Positions 19,994-33,036 of a stretch of 64,000 nt of DNA are shown piece after piece. The stretch covers positions 891,001 to 955,000 of the forward strand of contig BJKQ01000006.1 in assembly GCA_006538405.1 (NCBI GenBank), read 5' to 3'. Below the pieces are notes generated by a model. It was not told the DNA's origin and did not search any database. It was given only the letters and a program-made list of their open reading frames with translations. The translations under genes and the position numbers were made by a program. Source of the stretch: Hansfordia pulvinata. Taxonomy: Eukaryota; Ascomycota; Sordariomycetes; Xylariales. How positions within the stretch are numbered: the stretch's first letter is position 1; every line of letters starts with the position of its first letter.

Positions 19994-22140
19994 TCTCTAC
20001 GGAGTACCATGTCCATGCTGATGATTCGTCTCTCCGCCCACCCAAAATCGGGGATCGTCAGGGCATGGAATCCTTCCGTGGAGAGCGGCCCTAACCCCCC
20101 GCGCGCCCGAGGGCCAATAAGTATTGAATGATGAGGGGGGGGGGAAGGAGGCTTGGCCGCCCGCGTGAGTCGCGCAACGAAATATGGACTCTCCGTATGG
20201 GGAAGGGAATGTGAGGGGCTGCGCAGCAGATTATGGGGATGGAGCCATGCCAGGAGACCGTGAGCCAAATTGCCGGCTCCTTCGTCCGTCCGTTCGTTCG
20301 GCCGCCCACCTGCCTGCCTGCCTGCGTGCCGCCTCTTGCTCTTGCACGCTCTGCTTTTCCGTCCTCCTCGAGCGATGAGACAAGAGACGTCTTTGCATAG
20401 AGGTGAAGAGAGTTCGGTTCTGCACAGCACATAGACAACCCCTGGCATGGCATGCCAGATAGGAACGTGCCCCCTTCTCAGCTGCTCAACCAACCTCCTG
20501 TTGTGCACTCGTACGAGTGAGTGAGTGATGGGTGCGCGCCAGACATACCCGTACACCCCACCCGCAGGGGCAAAACCGTGAAGCGGGGCCCGCGGAGACC
20601 AGGGAACCTTGCCCAACTCCACGAACGAGCCCTGGACCGGGTGACTCGTAGCTGTATGTCGAGACGGTACTCGCACTCGCACACTGAGCAAGCCAGATGG
20701 GTGGGAGAGTCCCGGAGTACTCGTGAACGAGACAGTTAGAGAGGGGGATAGCTGTTTGCGAGCGACAACCGCCGCCAGTCGCAGAAGAGAGTCGGCCCAC
20801 TGATAATAGCCTCCTCATTCACCAAAGCTGTACTGTAAACAGCCTCGACAGACACCACCACTGATTACAATGACCCCAGCTCTCGACAGGCAGAGACAGA
20901 CAGACAGACAATTGTTCTGCAGACTCCAACTGCGCCAAGCCACGAAGGACTGCCGTGCGCTAAGAGGCTTGAAGCCTGGCGAGCTTTTTGGGCTTGGTGA
21001 CTTGCACGCTTCGGGTGTTTAGCTCGCTCACTTAGCTGGTAGCCAAGTTGGTCGTGGTCGTCTGGGCAAGGCGGCCGATATGTAGGCACGAGTACTCATA
21101 GGGCTTACGAGCACTCCTGCTCATAAGGTTGTCTGCCAGTTATTAGTTAGTCAAGGAAGCGATGAGTGGGACGCCACGGCGGCACACCAGCGGATAGGTC
21201 ATTACCGCGATGACGACTGAATTGGTCCCGAGCACGGGTAGTTCAGTAGCCCAAATTAAGCTTATTATTGTTAGTACTCTTAGGCAGGGACTTGCAGACT
21301 CACGGCACGCAGCGTGCGGTCAGTAGTACAGTACTCTGTACGAGTAAAAAGAGGAGACAGCGGAGACGACGGCGAAGGCGACGACGATGACGATGACGAT
21401 GCCCAGACACGGCACGGAGTCGCACGCGAGCGGAAGCGTTGTTGACCAACGTTGCCTCGGGGGGGGGGGGCCCCTTGTGTGTACTCCGTATGTGCGAATG
21501 ACGACGACACCCACCACCGCGACGGTCCGTACGAGTACGCGTACGGGTGCGAGTTCAGGCGCCGGCGGGGCTGTTGTGTCTCCCTCCCCTTCCTTGAAAG
21601 AGCAACGGAATGAGGTGTGGTCACATCGTGCCAGCCAGCCGGTGCCGTCAGCCTGCCCTGACCGAGAGGCGTGGCGTTCAGGTAGTGCGTCCTGGGCCTC
21701 CGATAGGGCAGACTTGCGCCGCGCGGATGCGCTGACGCTGCAGAGATTCCGGGGCTGACTGGTGATGATGAGGGGCTACCGATTAAGACAGGAACGCCGC
21801 CGCCCGCGTGAGCGTGCGGTCCCCTTCTCCGAGGTATCACCGCAAGCGCGGTTAATGAACTGTCTCGTGGTGTAGTACGAGGCCAGTGTTGCTGATAAGG
21901 AGTAATGGAAAGACACCCTGGGCCCAAAGCCACGCTCTTCTTCTTCAGCTGCTGACGGCGTCTCTCTCGCGAGGTGAGCCTGTTGATGGTGGTTGGTGTT
22001 GCTGCCGCCACGCCGCGCCACGACACATCGCGCCACCTCGTCATCCGGCTGACCGTTTTCTCTAGGCTCTGCACTGGCTGGTACTCGTAGTAAAGGAGGG
22101 GACGGGGACACGGGCACGCGGTAGAGAAGCGTGCCCGACG

Positions 22141-22157
22141 CGTACGAGTACTCGTAG
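22141..22157. repeat. TACGAGTACTCGTA palindrome copy
   Basis: CGTACGAGTACTCGTAG contains the full 14-bp palindrome. Near copies in this block are at 23361-23372, 23531-23542, 23669-23681, 27675-27687 and 28717-28729. The element is discussed as a dispersed motif in the findings. Confidence 0.7.
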
Positions 22158-24441
22158 GGCTGTCCATCCCAATCACACTACCCGCGCCTTAACGTGTTAG
22201 TGGCCCGACATGCCACCCGGGCACCCGGTCCTGCTGCTCTTGTTTGCTTGTCGCGCGGCCTCGTATCGTGGCTCTCGGGCTGGAGCGAGTGATCAGTAAG
22301 TTCGTGGGTAGCTAAGTCCCGAACAAATGATGCCGGGCCCGTGATGTGAGAGACTGGTTGGAGGACGTAGGTCGTAGGGCACCTTTGGTTGGAGAAAAGA
22401 ACCCATCGCGACATGCCGCCGGGCCTCGCGGTCGCTGGGGTCCGACGTCACTCACATTTCTTCTTCCTCCCGGGTCCTGCAAGTGCCGAGCCGACTTATT
22501 ACGTGCTCGTCGTCCCGCGCCACCCGCGTTCGCGCGTTCGGCGGAGATTTCTTTTTCTCTCTCTCTCTCTTCTCGTTCCCTTCTCCGCTGTTCCGAGCGG
22601 CTTGCGGAAGCTTGTTGACCGCCGCGGCCCTGACGAGCCTTTCTCCCGGGACGCGCAATGACACATGCCCGACCGTTGGCGGGACTTTTCTCGATAGTCC
22701 CCGAACCGCGCCGCTCCTCTCCCAGTACTCGTACACCGTAGGCACAATCTGCCCGCCGGGGTCCGTCGCAGGCGATCGTCACTGGCCCTTCCTCCCCCGT
22801 CGGAGCACAGTGTGTATGGAATGCGCGTGTAAGGCGCGTGCTCGTGAAGTAACCCCGGAGCGAGCACAGCACGGCTCGGGCGCGTTAGCCACCGCCGTTA
22901 AGGCATCCGGATTTTTCGCCGCGGCTCACAACCATCGACGAAAGAAACTGCATATTGAAAAATGAGAGATGAGAAAGGGGGAAATCCTTTCCCGCCTCGC
23001 ACGGCTCTTCTCATCCTTCCGAGGGCGACCCACACGAGCTTCTACAGCAACCCGTGGGTGATGGGTTGGGATCAATGTGCTCTGTTGTTCCTCCGGGCTC
23101 TCCCACTCACCTACGGAGTGTTCACCGTGGAAACAATGGGACCAGAGAAGGAAAGAAGGTAATCCTGCTCACTTGTCAGACACACCCCCCTCCCCTGGCA
23201 GGATCTGTCGCGATTTCGCAGGCTGCGCCGGTTCCCAGCACGAGTAGTGCCCGTCGCAATAGTGCTTACTCGAGCGAGCCAATGGCATCGGATCACCAGG
23301 AGCTCGCAGATTAATATCGAACCTGGGAAAAAGTCAATCGCCGCGCATTGGCAAGCACGGCACGAGTACTCGCGATGTCTTGTCCAAGCCTCTTGTCCAA
23401 GCTGACTACCAGGCAGCAATGGGGAAGGGGGGGCTTACTCTCGTACCTAGTTCCTTTCATGTTCCACCAGAATGGCTCAGGGCAGAAGGACCCTGAAAAC
23501 GAAGCCGGCGGGTGGTGGTCAACCTTACCACGAGTACTCGTATCTGCCAGGGGAGGCATCTCAGGGTCTCTTGAGCTAGATCAGACCAGGCAGCTGTGCA
23601 AATTAACTTTAAGCTTGTTCTCCGTCTGCTTTGGCTTTCTCCCCCCACGCGTACCCGTGCCCGTGTTGCGAGTACTCGTGCGTGCCTGACCGACTTGCTG
23701 TGCGCATCGGAGCAAGTGCCGACCGACTGTTCGTACGCATCCCAAGGCAATGGGTTGGGTTCGCGTGGCGTTTTCCAACAATTTCCTCCCCAGCCGTGCC
23801 GTGCCGTGCCGTGTCGTATCGCGCTCGCTGTACTCGTACGACCAGACTGCCAGCGAACGGCTTGAAGCGCCACGAGTGTTTTAGGGCGCCCAGGCCCAAC
23901 TGACCGCTTCTGGTCTTGCCTCGCTTACCGAATACCTGGAATGGTGCCCAGGGTTTTGGCACGTGGACCCTCTCTCAGCGGTGGCCCCCCCTCAGCGAGA
24001 ACCAGCGGGTCGGTTTGGCGGGTATGCCGCCGCGCCATACGAGTGCTCGTGACGCCAGGATGATATCGCCGTCCGAATTGTCGCTTCTCTGGTCCTGCTG
24101 CTGCGATGCAGTCCGTGGCCGCTGACAGGGCCGATCCAATTGCCCTTTACGGAAAGGGTAGGGAATTCGGGTTGTGATCCGGCATTCCGAGTTGAAAACT
24201 TCAACGAGACACTATTGTCGAGAAGTCACCTTGGGGAAAGCTCGCACTGTACCCAATAAGCCCTCTCGTCAGCACATGGCGCATCAACAACGATTGACTC
24301 CCTGCCTCCGGGATCAAGCCTCGTCGTCGCCACGCCACCCATGACACAGGTCTGAGGGCAGCCTGCTCGCACTGCACTGGCTGATTGAATGTTTCCTGCT
24401 ATCACCTTATTGCTGCTGTCACCGGAAAGCACGGGCTTGCA

Positions 24442-24458
24442 GGGGGGGGGGGGGGGGG
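24442..24458. repeat. Poly-G run (17 G)
   Basis: An uninterrupted run of 17 G on the plus strand, in noncoding DNA. Such runs can form quadruplexes, and their length is often uncertain in assemblies. Confidence 0.9.
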
Positions 24459-27400
24459 AGGTTAAACCACGTAGCTGGGCCCGGGCCCCATATCCGGACG
24501 GGCCGCTTCTTCCATGTCAGTCAGTGGTCGATGGTGGGTTATCAGGCCGGTGAGAGGGTTCCACGAGTCTGGGCGGGCAAGACCCTTATCCGCGCCGTGA
24601 CAGATGAGATTTGAGCTGTCATGGAGGACCATGAGATTCGATCGCGGACTCTTGCCAGCAAGCAAATGGGGCAAGCTGCCGACGGCCGACCCTTCCGGAA
24701 TCTCACGCGCACGACTGCGCGCCAAGTCCAGCGTCAATGACGGCGGATATCAGTCATGAGGCCTAATCTCGAAATCCGACATCAACTCCGTTCTTCTCAT
24801 GTGCAAGGGGACATAGCCATGTCTGCAACATATCGACGAGGGGACAAGAGGGCGCCCTTGGCCCGGGGCGGCACGTTTTCCGCGGCCGCCAGCTAATAAG
24901 CTGACCCACTGAAGTCGTGGCTAAGGCGAAGAAGCCGAGTACGTACGAGTGAGCGATGAACAACGTAGGAAGACGCCAGGTTCGTGTAGAGGCAGTAAGT
25001 AGGTAGTGTCAAGACCTTAGTACTAGCCGTGCCTGTGAGAGAAAACCCTAGGTTCTTGCGCTGCTGTCCGTGTCGTCCGCCGTTGTCTTTCGTCGACGAG
25101 TAAACGAGCGACCTCTGCTTCTCTCTAGCTGCCGCCTCAGCCCGTAGGGCAATCATCTCCCGAACATGTGGAGCCTGGTAACGCCTGACGTGCTGCGTGC
25201 CCCATACTCCAGGACATTGGCCTTTTGATTCTGATCGTATAGATGACCACGCCGTTGGTGATTCAATGTCTGCGGCCGGGTGCTCGTGTGAGGAATTCAG
25301 AGAGTACCTACTTCGCGGACATCCTCGCCATCTCCAGAACACACCAGTTGTTCCATCGCGGTGAACCTGGCGTGCCGGCGTCATGGCAGGCTTGGCCCAG
25401 GCAGACGCGGTGAACGTCTGTGCTCGGAAAAGCCGAGTCAGTCGAGATTGATATGTGATCAACAAGCATTGGGGCCGCATGAGACGGACAGAGGCACGAG
25501 GAGAGTGCTCCGTAATGGCCGCCGTTCTCACATGGAGGCACATAGGGGCCGCCTCCGATTCCTACGACGCACGGGCACACAGATCCCGACCCGGTCCCCG
25601 TTAGCTTGTCGTGCAACCCCAGATCAGACGCAGCGGTGGTGGTCCTCGCAGAGAAGAGACTCGCAAGCCAGGGCACCCACCGTGGTTAGTGACGCCAGGA
25701 CAAACAGGGCACGGCGCGTGAGGGCTCAGCAGCGCGTCTGTAGGATGCGCACGTCCGGGGCTACTGACCTTAGTGCCGTAACGGGAACAAGGCCCCGGGG
25801 AGATCCTCGCGGTTTTGGGAAATGGCAGAGCCGGTGTCAAAATCCTTCAATGCCCCATCCTGGAAGCCAAGCTGATTGATTGGCTATCGACTGCCGTGCC
25901 AGCTCTTATGGAGGGGTACCCCCGCGACAAGCCCGTGCTGGGTACGAAGTATGCGTTCTCGTCTGCATCCTGATAGCTTCGCCGTCCGCCAGGCGTGGCT
26001 GGAGAACCTCACCCACCGCGGGTTGTTCGTCGGCTTCGGTACCAACACAGAGACGATAATAAGCCCGGCGTCTGTGGTCGAAATAGCCGGTCTTGGAGGT
26101 TGCCCGTAGGCCGAGATCATTACTCAACTGCCCGACTAGCCAGGCCTGCCAGGTTGCAAGGGTCAAGGGGCCTTCTTATCCTCAAGTGTCCGTAAGGAGG
26201 AAGGGTGAAGATGCAGTCTGATACACTCCGCTCGCAGCGCCGAAGCATGGGCTCGAATCGTGCATCTGCTGATCGAAGCGACAGCCATTATGTACGGATA
26301 GGGAGCTGTCATGGCCGCCATGTGAGACAAGCTCAGCCTGCGACGGCATGTAGGTGTCGACTTGGTTCTTCCCCTTGTGAAAGGGCGCGGTCAAGGTGTC
26401 GCCGCTCTTGGCCCAGTCTTTGAGAGATTCGAGCAATACTGGCCGCGGCCAGGGTTGCCGGTGTGACCCCAGGACCCTGTCTGCAAGATGGCACCCGTGC
26501 TCCGGACCGACTGCAGAGTAGTCCATGCTAGATATTCCATGATCCCCGCCCCGGCGTTGTTCATGCCTGGATGAAGAGATGAGGAGCGAGTTGGCGACAG
26601 CTCGGGCGCTGACGCTTTGTCGACCCGTGGACCGTTGCCTCATGCATGCCCATCGACAAGCAGTTGATGCTCCCTGCCCGCCTCTCTGAGAGCAAGACAG
26701 ATAATGAGGCGCGCCTCTGCCGGCACCTCATCGTCGGGGGGCACAATGTGCACAGGTGCACGTGCCTTTAGTGCGGAGTCGATCAGCCCTGCCGGGACGC
26801 GTCTCCCGAAGCCTCGAGCGAGTTTCGAGGCTCGAGTAATGGACTGGCCCTGTAGCGCCTGACTATCGCGGCGCGCGGTACGGATACCTGCAGTCTGTGT
26901 GCGCTGGTGCCTGCCCGGTCGTACTGGGTCATCGTTCGTGGCGGACTCGAGACGACCGCCCACGCACGTGCCACGGCCGCCTCAGCGCGCATTCCTCCTC
27001 TCACACTGGGGGCGGACGACCCCACGCGCGCTTGTACCAACGCGTAGACGTGCAGTCTTGGTGCCTCTGATTCGGGCCACGATGGGCCGCGCCACAATGA
27101 CCGTGAAGTGCTGCACTGGGGCGGCTGTCGCCTGCCTTGCTTGCTTGGCAAGCCACGAGGGCGTAGAGGGATACGCCGCCGGGGCGTCTCCCAGACAGCG
27201 TGGGGAGGGATGGTCGAGGTCATGACGGCTCCAGGAGTGAGGGGACGGCGTTATTAGTGCGGCGGAGTAATCGGAGAGACTTTCGAGCATTTCCAGGTAG
27301 GGAATGTTCGTACGACGCTTGCCACAAGCTGCATGGCCAGGCCCCTTGATGAGTGAGCCCCAGACATGCAAGCGAGTAATCGTAGAGAGCCAGCCTTGCC

Positions 27401-29406
27401 TGTCAGTGCCCCTTCGAGGCTTGCAAGCCCGGAATCCATGGCTGCCCGCGGGTCCAGTCTCAATGATTCGTGATGATGGAAGCTTCGGCCACTGCGTGCC
27501 ATGGGTGCGAGACAGCCATGTGCATGCTCAGTTGTTCGATGGTCTAGAATCGATCCGGCAAGGCCCATGTCGAATCCTGCCGACCAGGACCTGCAAGCCA
27601 GCGGCACAGCTGGAGATGCCAATGCGCGTGGTGGTTGCTGGCGGACGGGCCGTGGACGGTCTTTTTTCTAGATGCGTACGAGTACGAGCAGTCTCCTGGC
27701 CGTGATCAATGAAGATCTTGTGCAAGTCATGGCGAGAGAAGTCAGCCGAGTGGCCTGTCGTCTGGCGGCTGGGGTCTCAATGAATGTGCTTGGTTCCGTG
27801 CTCATTCATGCCTGTCTGGACTGCGGAGAGAATCGGGCGTTGTTTGCCTCTTCGACGACCGGCAGCTCAGCTGTTGATCCTGATGGGAGCACTCGTCGCC
27901 GGGTTCTCGGGACGGCTGGGACGGAGGGGTTCAAAGATGTCTGTTGTGGCAGAGGTGTGAATCGGAGGCGTGGGTGGTGGAGGGCGGGCGTGAAGTGCCA
28001 TCTCGAAGATGGAAACTGCAGCGAGCGACCTCGAGCAGGTACCTAAGGCGGTACGAGTACTGGGGGCCGTATCCTACCACCTGGCGGTGTCCCCTAATGA
28101 GCGACCCGTCGTTGCAGGTGCAGCTTCATTGCAAAACGTGCTGCCCCCAAGCTGGAGACCAGGCGGAGGGCTCCAGCCGAAACACGGTGCCGTACCCAGT
28201 ACGCAGCACGCCAAGGCTCGGCTGGCGCGCAAAGGAGGTACTGGGTTCGGGCTGGGGAGCAAGCCCTGCCCTTGCCATGCAGCCCGTCGGTTCGGAGAAC
28301 GGGCGCTAGGTCGACGCCTCTCCCCCTGTCATCTCCAGCGCTGCTCCAGCCGGGAGGAGGCCGGGGTGTGTCCGTACGAGCTACATCCAATGTACCGGTA
28401 GCCCTGGAGGTAAGGTTCGAGTACACCGTACTCGTACTGGTGCGCTGCCCCAGCGCGCGAGGAACCACGCGAACGGATCTGCAGCCGGCCCTTCCAGGAC
28501 GGGCCAGCGCCGTCCGCGCTTCAGCCCAAGGGACGGACGGAGCCCCCAACCCAGAAGCACTCGCACGAGTACCTGAAAGCTGTACCTCTCCTAGGTCTGG
28601 TACGTTCCAGGACACCAGGGTTCTGCTTGCACAGAATATCGATTACCACGGAACGCGCCCGAGGCCTATGAGCGCCCTTCCATGGTCACTATCCGTGTAG
28701 GTGTGTCCCTGCCTAGGTACTCGTACGACTGGAGTGTTTACGGATGGCCTGGTCGAGCTGCGTAGGTCCGTGTCGGCCGTGCGAGGGCACAGAAGCTGCC
28801 GCGAGTACCATGGATCCAATACACACGGCTGCGAGTGCCTCGGTGTGCATGCATGTAGGTACATGTAAGGTACTCGTAGAGTCCCGTCTCGCCCACATGC
28901 ACGGGTCTCGGCCGGGGAAATCATGTGGACGGACTGATTGAGGCACTAGAGATAGACCTGACCCACTGTCTTCCAGCTCGTAGTTCGGCGTGGCCGGTAC
29001 TCGTATGCGCAGGGTCGGAACACTGATGGAAGGAGGACGGGTGTGAGCACAGTGGTACGCGGTACCCTCAGACGGACGCACCACGCCAACAACGTTCTAC
29101 ACGTACTCCGTGTTCGATTCCACCCGGCCCACTGGGGAGGGTGGCGCCCCGTCAAATTGATAGTAACATGGAGGGTAGGTATGTAAAAGGTTGGGTTGGC
29201 ACTGGGCTCACGCGTGAGCAGCATCAACGAACGAGGCAAGGCAAGGCAAGGCAAGGATCCGCCCGTCGAACTTCGCCGGTCCATTCCACCTCTTCACGAC
29301 CCTGGTCTGTATGAATGCCGGCCTGTCTGTCTGTCTCCAGTCTACCTTACCTGCCTACCCACTCGTCGCGTAGCTGGCTCTCGCTGGGACCTGGCCCAAT
29401 TGATCC

Positions 29407-29430
<24 letters not shown>
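29407..29430. repeat. (CT)n microsatellite
   Basis: About twelve CT dinucleotides roughly 500 bp upstream of the transmembrane pepsin-like gene, likely in its promoter region. Confidence 0.85.
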
Positions 29431-29437
<7 letters not shown>

Positions 29438-29933
29438 TCCCAATTTCCCTTTCTCGCCTCTGCGTGCCCGCTTTCCGGTTTGGAACAGCCCGTGCTTTCG
29501 AGTTTGGGTCAAGGTAAAGGTCGGCAGCAGCCCGCCTTCCTCGCTTGGTTGTCTCTGGCAATTCTCAGTTGGCACTCTGCTCTTCCACATCTCCACCACC
29601 ATCGATTCGACCGCGGGCTCGGGACGGACAGACAAGCACGCCGCACACCCCCGGCCACCTCCCACGCATTGCCACCGCACTCGGCGACAGACTGGTCGAT
29701 GACAGGACAGTATCGCCACCACTGATCCAGATATACGACAACGGTCCCACATCCACACACACACACATACACACGCACACCGGCTTGGGATTGCGGCTTG
29801 CTTGTGTTATGTCGCCCGCTGACGTCGCTGCTGGGCTTGGGAGGAATCGCATCGATATCAACACCGTCGCCACGACACGCCCCATGAAGACCTGCTCTCG
29901 CCGGTGACCTCGCGCGCGTGTGGAATCGCCGCC

Positions 29934-32900
29934 ATGAGGTTTCGCGACTCCTCGCACCCCACTCCTCCGTCCAGGAGGCTATTCGCCGCCGCCCTCTTCG
30001 GCTGCCTTCCCAGCCTCGTCGTCGCACAAGCTCCCTTATGGGTCAAGCCCTCTTCGCACTGGCACGTCCCCGGATTCCCCTCCAGCACCACGCGCACCAG
30101 CCTCCCAGCTAACACAGCCTCAGGTACGGCCTCGAGGGCAGGTGGTCTGCCATTGGCATCACAGTCGGAGACGCGAGCCAAGATGTCGATGTTACCGTCA
30201 GCACCAGCTTGTCGGAAATATGGGTAGTCGAAAACACCGGCTGCAGTGAAAGTGAGTCAAGCCCGGCTCGACGGCCTGCCCGAGACCTTCTTATCGCTAA
30301 CATCGCCACCCAAGCCGATGGCAGCTGCGAGAACAGAGGTGGCGCCTACAATGTCGCCGCGTCTACCAGCTGGTCCATGCTGGGTATCTTCCAGCTTGGC
30401 TTGAGCTATCTCGGCAACGGCCCCATCTACGGAAACTACGGCATGGAATCCGTCGGCGTCCAAAGCTCGACGGCCGGCGACGTGATCCCCTTGCAGAAAC
30501 AGGTGGTGGCCGCCATAAACGATACTGCCTACTACGATGGCTTTTTCGGCTTGGGACTGGGGCCTGGCCAGTTCAACGACATCACCGAGCAAAGTCCCAT
30601 CGTCATCATGGCTGAGCAAACCCTCGCCATCCCCAGCCACAGCTACGGCTACACTGCTGGCGCCTACTATCGTATGTCTCACGCCGCCGCCCCACTCGGT
30701 ATGCCATGTCTGACCCTGCCGCAGGAGAGACACCGCTGTCTCTAACTTTGGGGGGCTACGATTCGAATCGCTTCGAGCCATCTAATTTCAATTTCACCCT
30801 TGACTCCTCCTCAAAACAGCCCTTGGTGCTCCTCAAGTCCATCATCTCCTCCGTCTCCGACGACCAAAAGACCCCAGCTTCCTGGCCCTCGACGACATCC
30901 AACCTGCTTAACTACACCGACCAAGTAACGGCTCTCATTGACAGTACGACCCCGTACCTTTGGCTCCCCACCGAGGTCTGCGACGCCTTTGCCACTGCTT
31001 TCGGGCTCGACTGGAACGAAACGTCGGAGCTGTATCTCTTCAATGACGACAGCCTCGTCTCCTACAAAGATTCAGCTGACCTATCGCTTACTTTTACGCT
31101 TGCCAGCCCCGATAGACCAGGCGATTCCGCAGGCACCCTCCATACCCCGGAAAATCTGAACATCACCGTCTCGGCAGACGCCTTCATCCAGAACCTCCAG
31201 TACCCATTCAAGAATATAGAAGAGGGGCAAACGCCTGTGCCTTACTTTCCAATCAAGCGCGCAGACAAGGGCGGCAAAGTCATCATCGGAAGGTCATTTC
31301 TGCAAGAAGCGTACCTCATCACGAACTACGAAACGAACACTTTCTCGGTGAACCAGGCTCAGTTTCCAAGCGATCCATTGGGCGATACTTCGATCCAGAC
31401 CATCCCTTTCACGCAGAACGGCCTCGCCACTGAGTCGAATCAGTACAATGGGGCGACGGGTCTGAACTCTGGACAGCTAGCCGGTATTCTCGTCGGTGCA
31501 TCGATCATCGTAGCGGGCATCATGACGATAATCTGGTGGGAATGGCGGAGGAAGAAGAATCCACCCAGCACGAACAACAAGAAGCCGGACCCATTCGAGT
31601 TCAAAGACCTGGAATCTCCCACCGAGTCAGAGCCGCCGCACAGTCTCAACAATTTCCTCGGCAGGTTATCCAGAACTACCCTGAAATCTCCGGCCGTCCC
31701 GAAGCCTGTTACCCCATCACATGCCAGTGTCGCGGCCAACTCAGTCAACCCTGCCCGCAGCAGCATCGCGACAAATGCGGTCACTCCGCAGAGCGGCGCT
31801 GTCAGATCCGCAGGGCAGGGTGCTCGCAGCAGCGTGGCTTCTGGCATGCCGTGGAAGAAAACGAGAAGGTCTCAGGCATACAACATCTCGAGGCCCCGTG
31901 CCCAAGCCGCCAGCGACGATGTTTTTACTAATGATCGGCGCTACGAAAGGCCAGTGGAGCTCGATGCCAGTCCAAGTTTGACTATCAACACTGGCCGTCA
32001 AGGGAATCTGAACTACGAGGTTGGGCGAATGGGTTTGCCCAGCCCCGAGAGTCCTGACAAGCGGTTCAACTCCTGGAGCCCTCAGGTGCCGTCAAACGAG
32101 AAGCAGCTTTTTACCACCAGTCACGAGCTACATCCGGAGTCCGCGCACTTTGACGGATCTGCTGCTCCCGCTGTATACACTGGCAAGCGTGGAGGCCCGT
32201 CGCCGAGTCCTTCCAGCCTTGACTATCTCGGGCAGCAACCTGTCGCGACGCTTGAGTTCCCTCAGGCAACGGCGCAGCCACCATATCTCCCCCCTCAGAC
32301 ATGGGCAAACAGTACCTTCCCCGAGCTGCCTGCAGAGTCCTTGCAGGCTGAATTACCCGCCTCGCCGGTTTCGTCGACTCAGCGCTCCCTGCACTTGGTA
32401 ACCACTGGACCGCACGAGCCTCGCGCTGCGGAAAGCCCAGTACTCGGCCCTGCAGCCCCGTCGCTACCGACCCCCGTGGCTGAACTGAACGGCTTCTCGC
32501 AGGATAGCATGGGGTCCCCGGTAATCGATGTCAACCAGGTCACTTGGGATGATATTGTCTCGCACGAGGTGGCCAATCACGTCGCGAGCTACCTCGCCGC
32601 GCCGGGAGCGGCTTCCTTCTACGCCACCACTAACACCTACCCCAGTGGCGACCAAGTGTCGGAGGAGTACAACGAAGAGACGACCAGCGCGCACCCCACC
32701 AATGGTCACGACGTAGCCTACGAGCCCACGTTCGAGCCCACGTACGAGCCAGCACCTACATATGAATCTACCTACGAGCCAACATTCGAGCCGACGTTCC
32801 AGTCAACCTTTGAGCCTGCGCCCGACACAACCTATGATGACGAGGTTCCGGATCTTCCAACGATACCTTTCGTTGACCGATCAAACCGACACTCGACAGC

Positions 32901-33036
32901 TGATACATTGGGCAGCAATTTTACTGTTGAAGAAGAGGCCCGCACTCAGAGACTCGGTCGTTTCAATGGCTCTGAGTGGGACTTGGTTCACATTCCACAG
33001 CCGGCTGATGAACGGTACAGCTGGGAAAACCAATAA
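29934..33036 (+). CDS. Membrane-anchored pepsin-like protein lacking the first catalytic Asp
   Basis: Four exons (29934-30061, 30124-30251, 30315-30671, 30725-33036) join in phase to 974 residues. The N-terminus is a signal peptide (RRLFAAALFGCLPSLVVAQA). Residues about 35-440 follow the peptidase A1 fold (WSAIGITVGDASQDVDVTVS; GFFGLGLGPGQF; LSLTLGGYDSNRF; VIIGRSFLQEAYLITNYE). At the first active-site loop the usual Asp-Thr-Gly is Ser69-Thr-Ser in VSTSLSEIWV, while the second Asp is kept (Asp277 in LIDSTTPYLWLP). Proteolysis by the classical mechanism is therefore unlikely. A single membrane helix follows (LAGILVGASIIVAGIMTIIW, about 456-476). The tail of about 500 residues is presumably cytoplasmic, Ser/Pro-rich and disordered, with YEPTFEP-type repeats near 870-905. 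Intron 1 needs a GC-AG donor (30062). Role unknown; a cell-surface binding or sensing protein is an inference. Confidence 0.85.
32718..32823 (+). repeat. Tandem YEPTFEP-coding repeat
   Basis: Roughly eight short units of the type TAC/TTC-GAG-CCN-ACN repeat in frame, giving Tyr/Phe-Glu-Pro-Thr peptides in the cytoplasmic tail of the pepsin-like protein. Confidence 0.85.

Larger units (their letters stand above)
17946..29933. other. Gene-empty block of about 12 kb
   Basis: I find no frame here with a recognisable domain, splice structure or coding look. The many open frames are overlapping Arg/Pro/Ser-rich artefacts of GC-rich DNA. The block contains a (GTG)n tract (19966-19993), a (TGGC)n run near 19150, a 17-G run (24442-24458), pentamer repeats (near 23800 and 29235), a (CT)n tract (29407-29430) and many copies of an ACGAGTACTCGT-type palindrome. 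It is not visibly AT-rich, so it does not look like RIP-decayed transposon. Noncoding RNA genes cannot be excluded. Confidence 0.5.
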
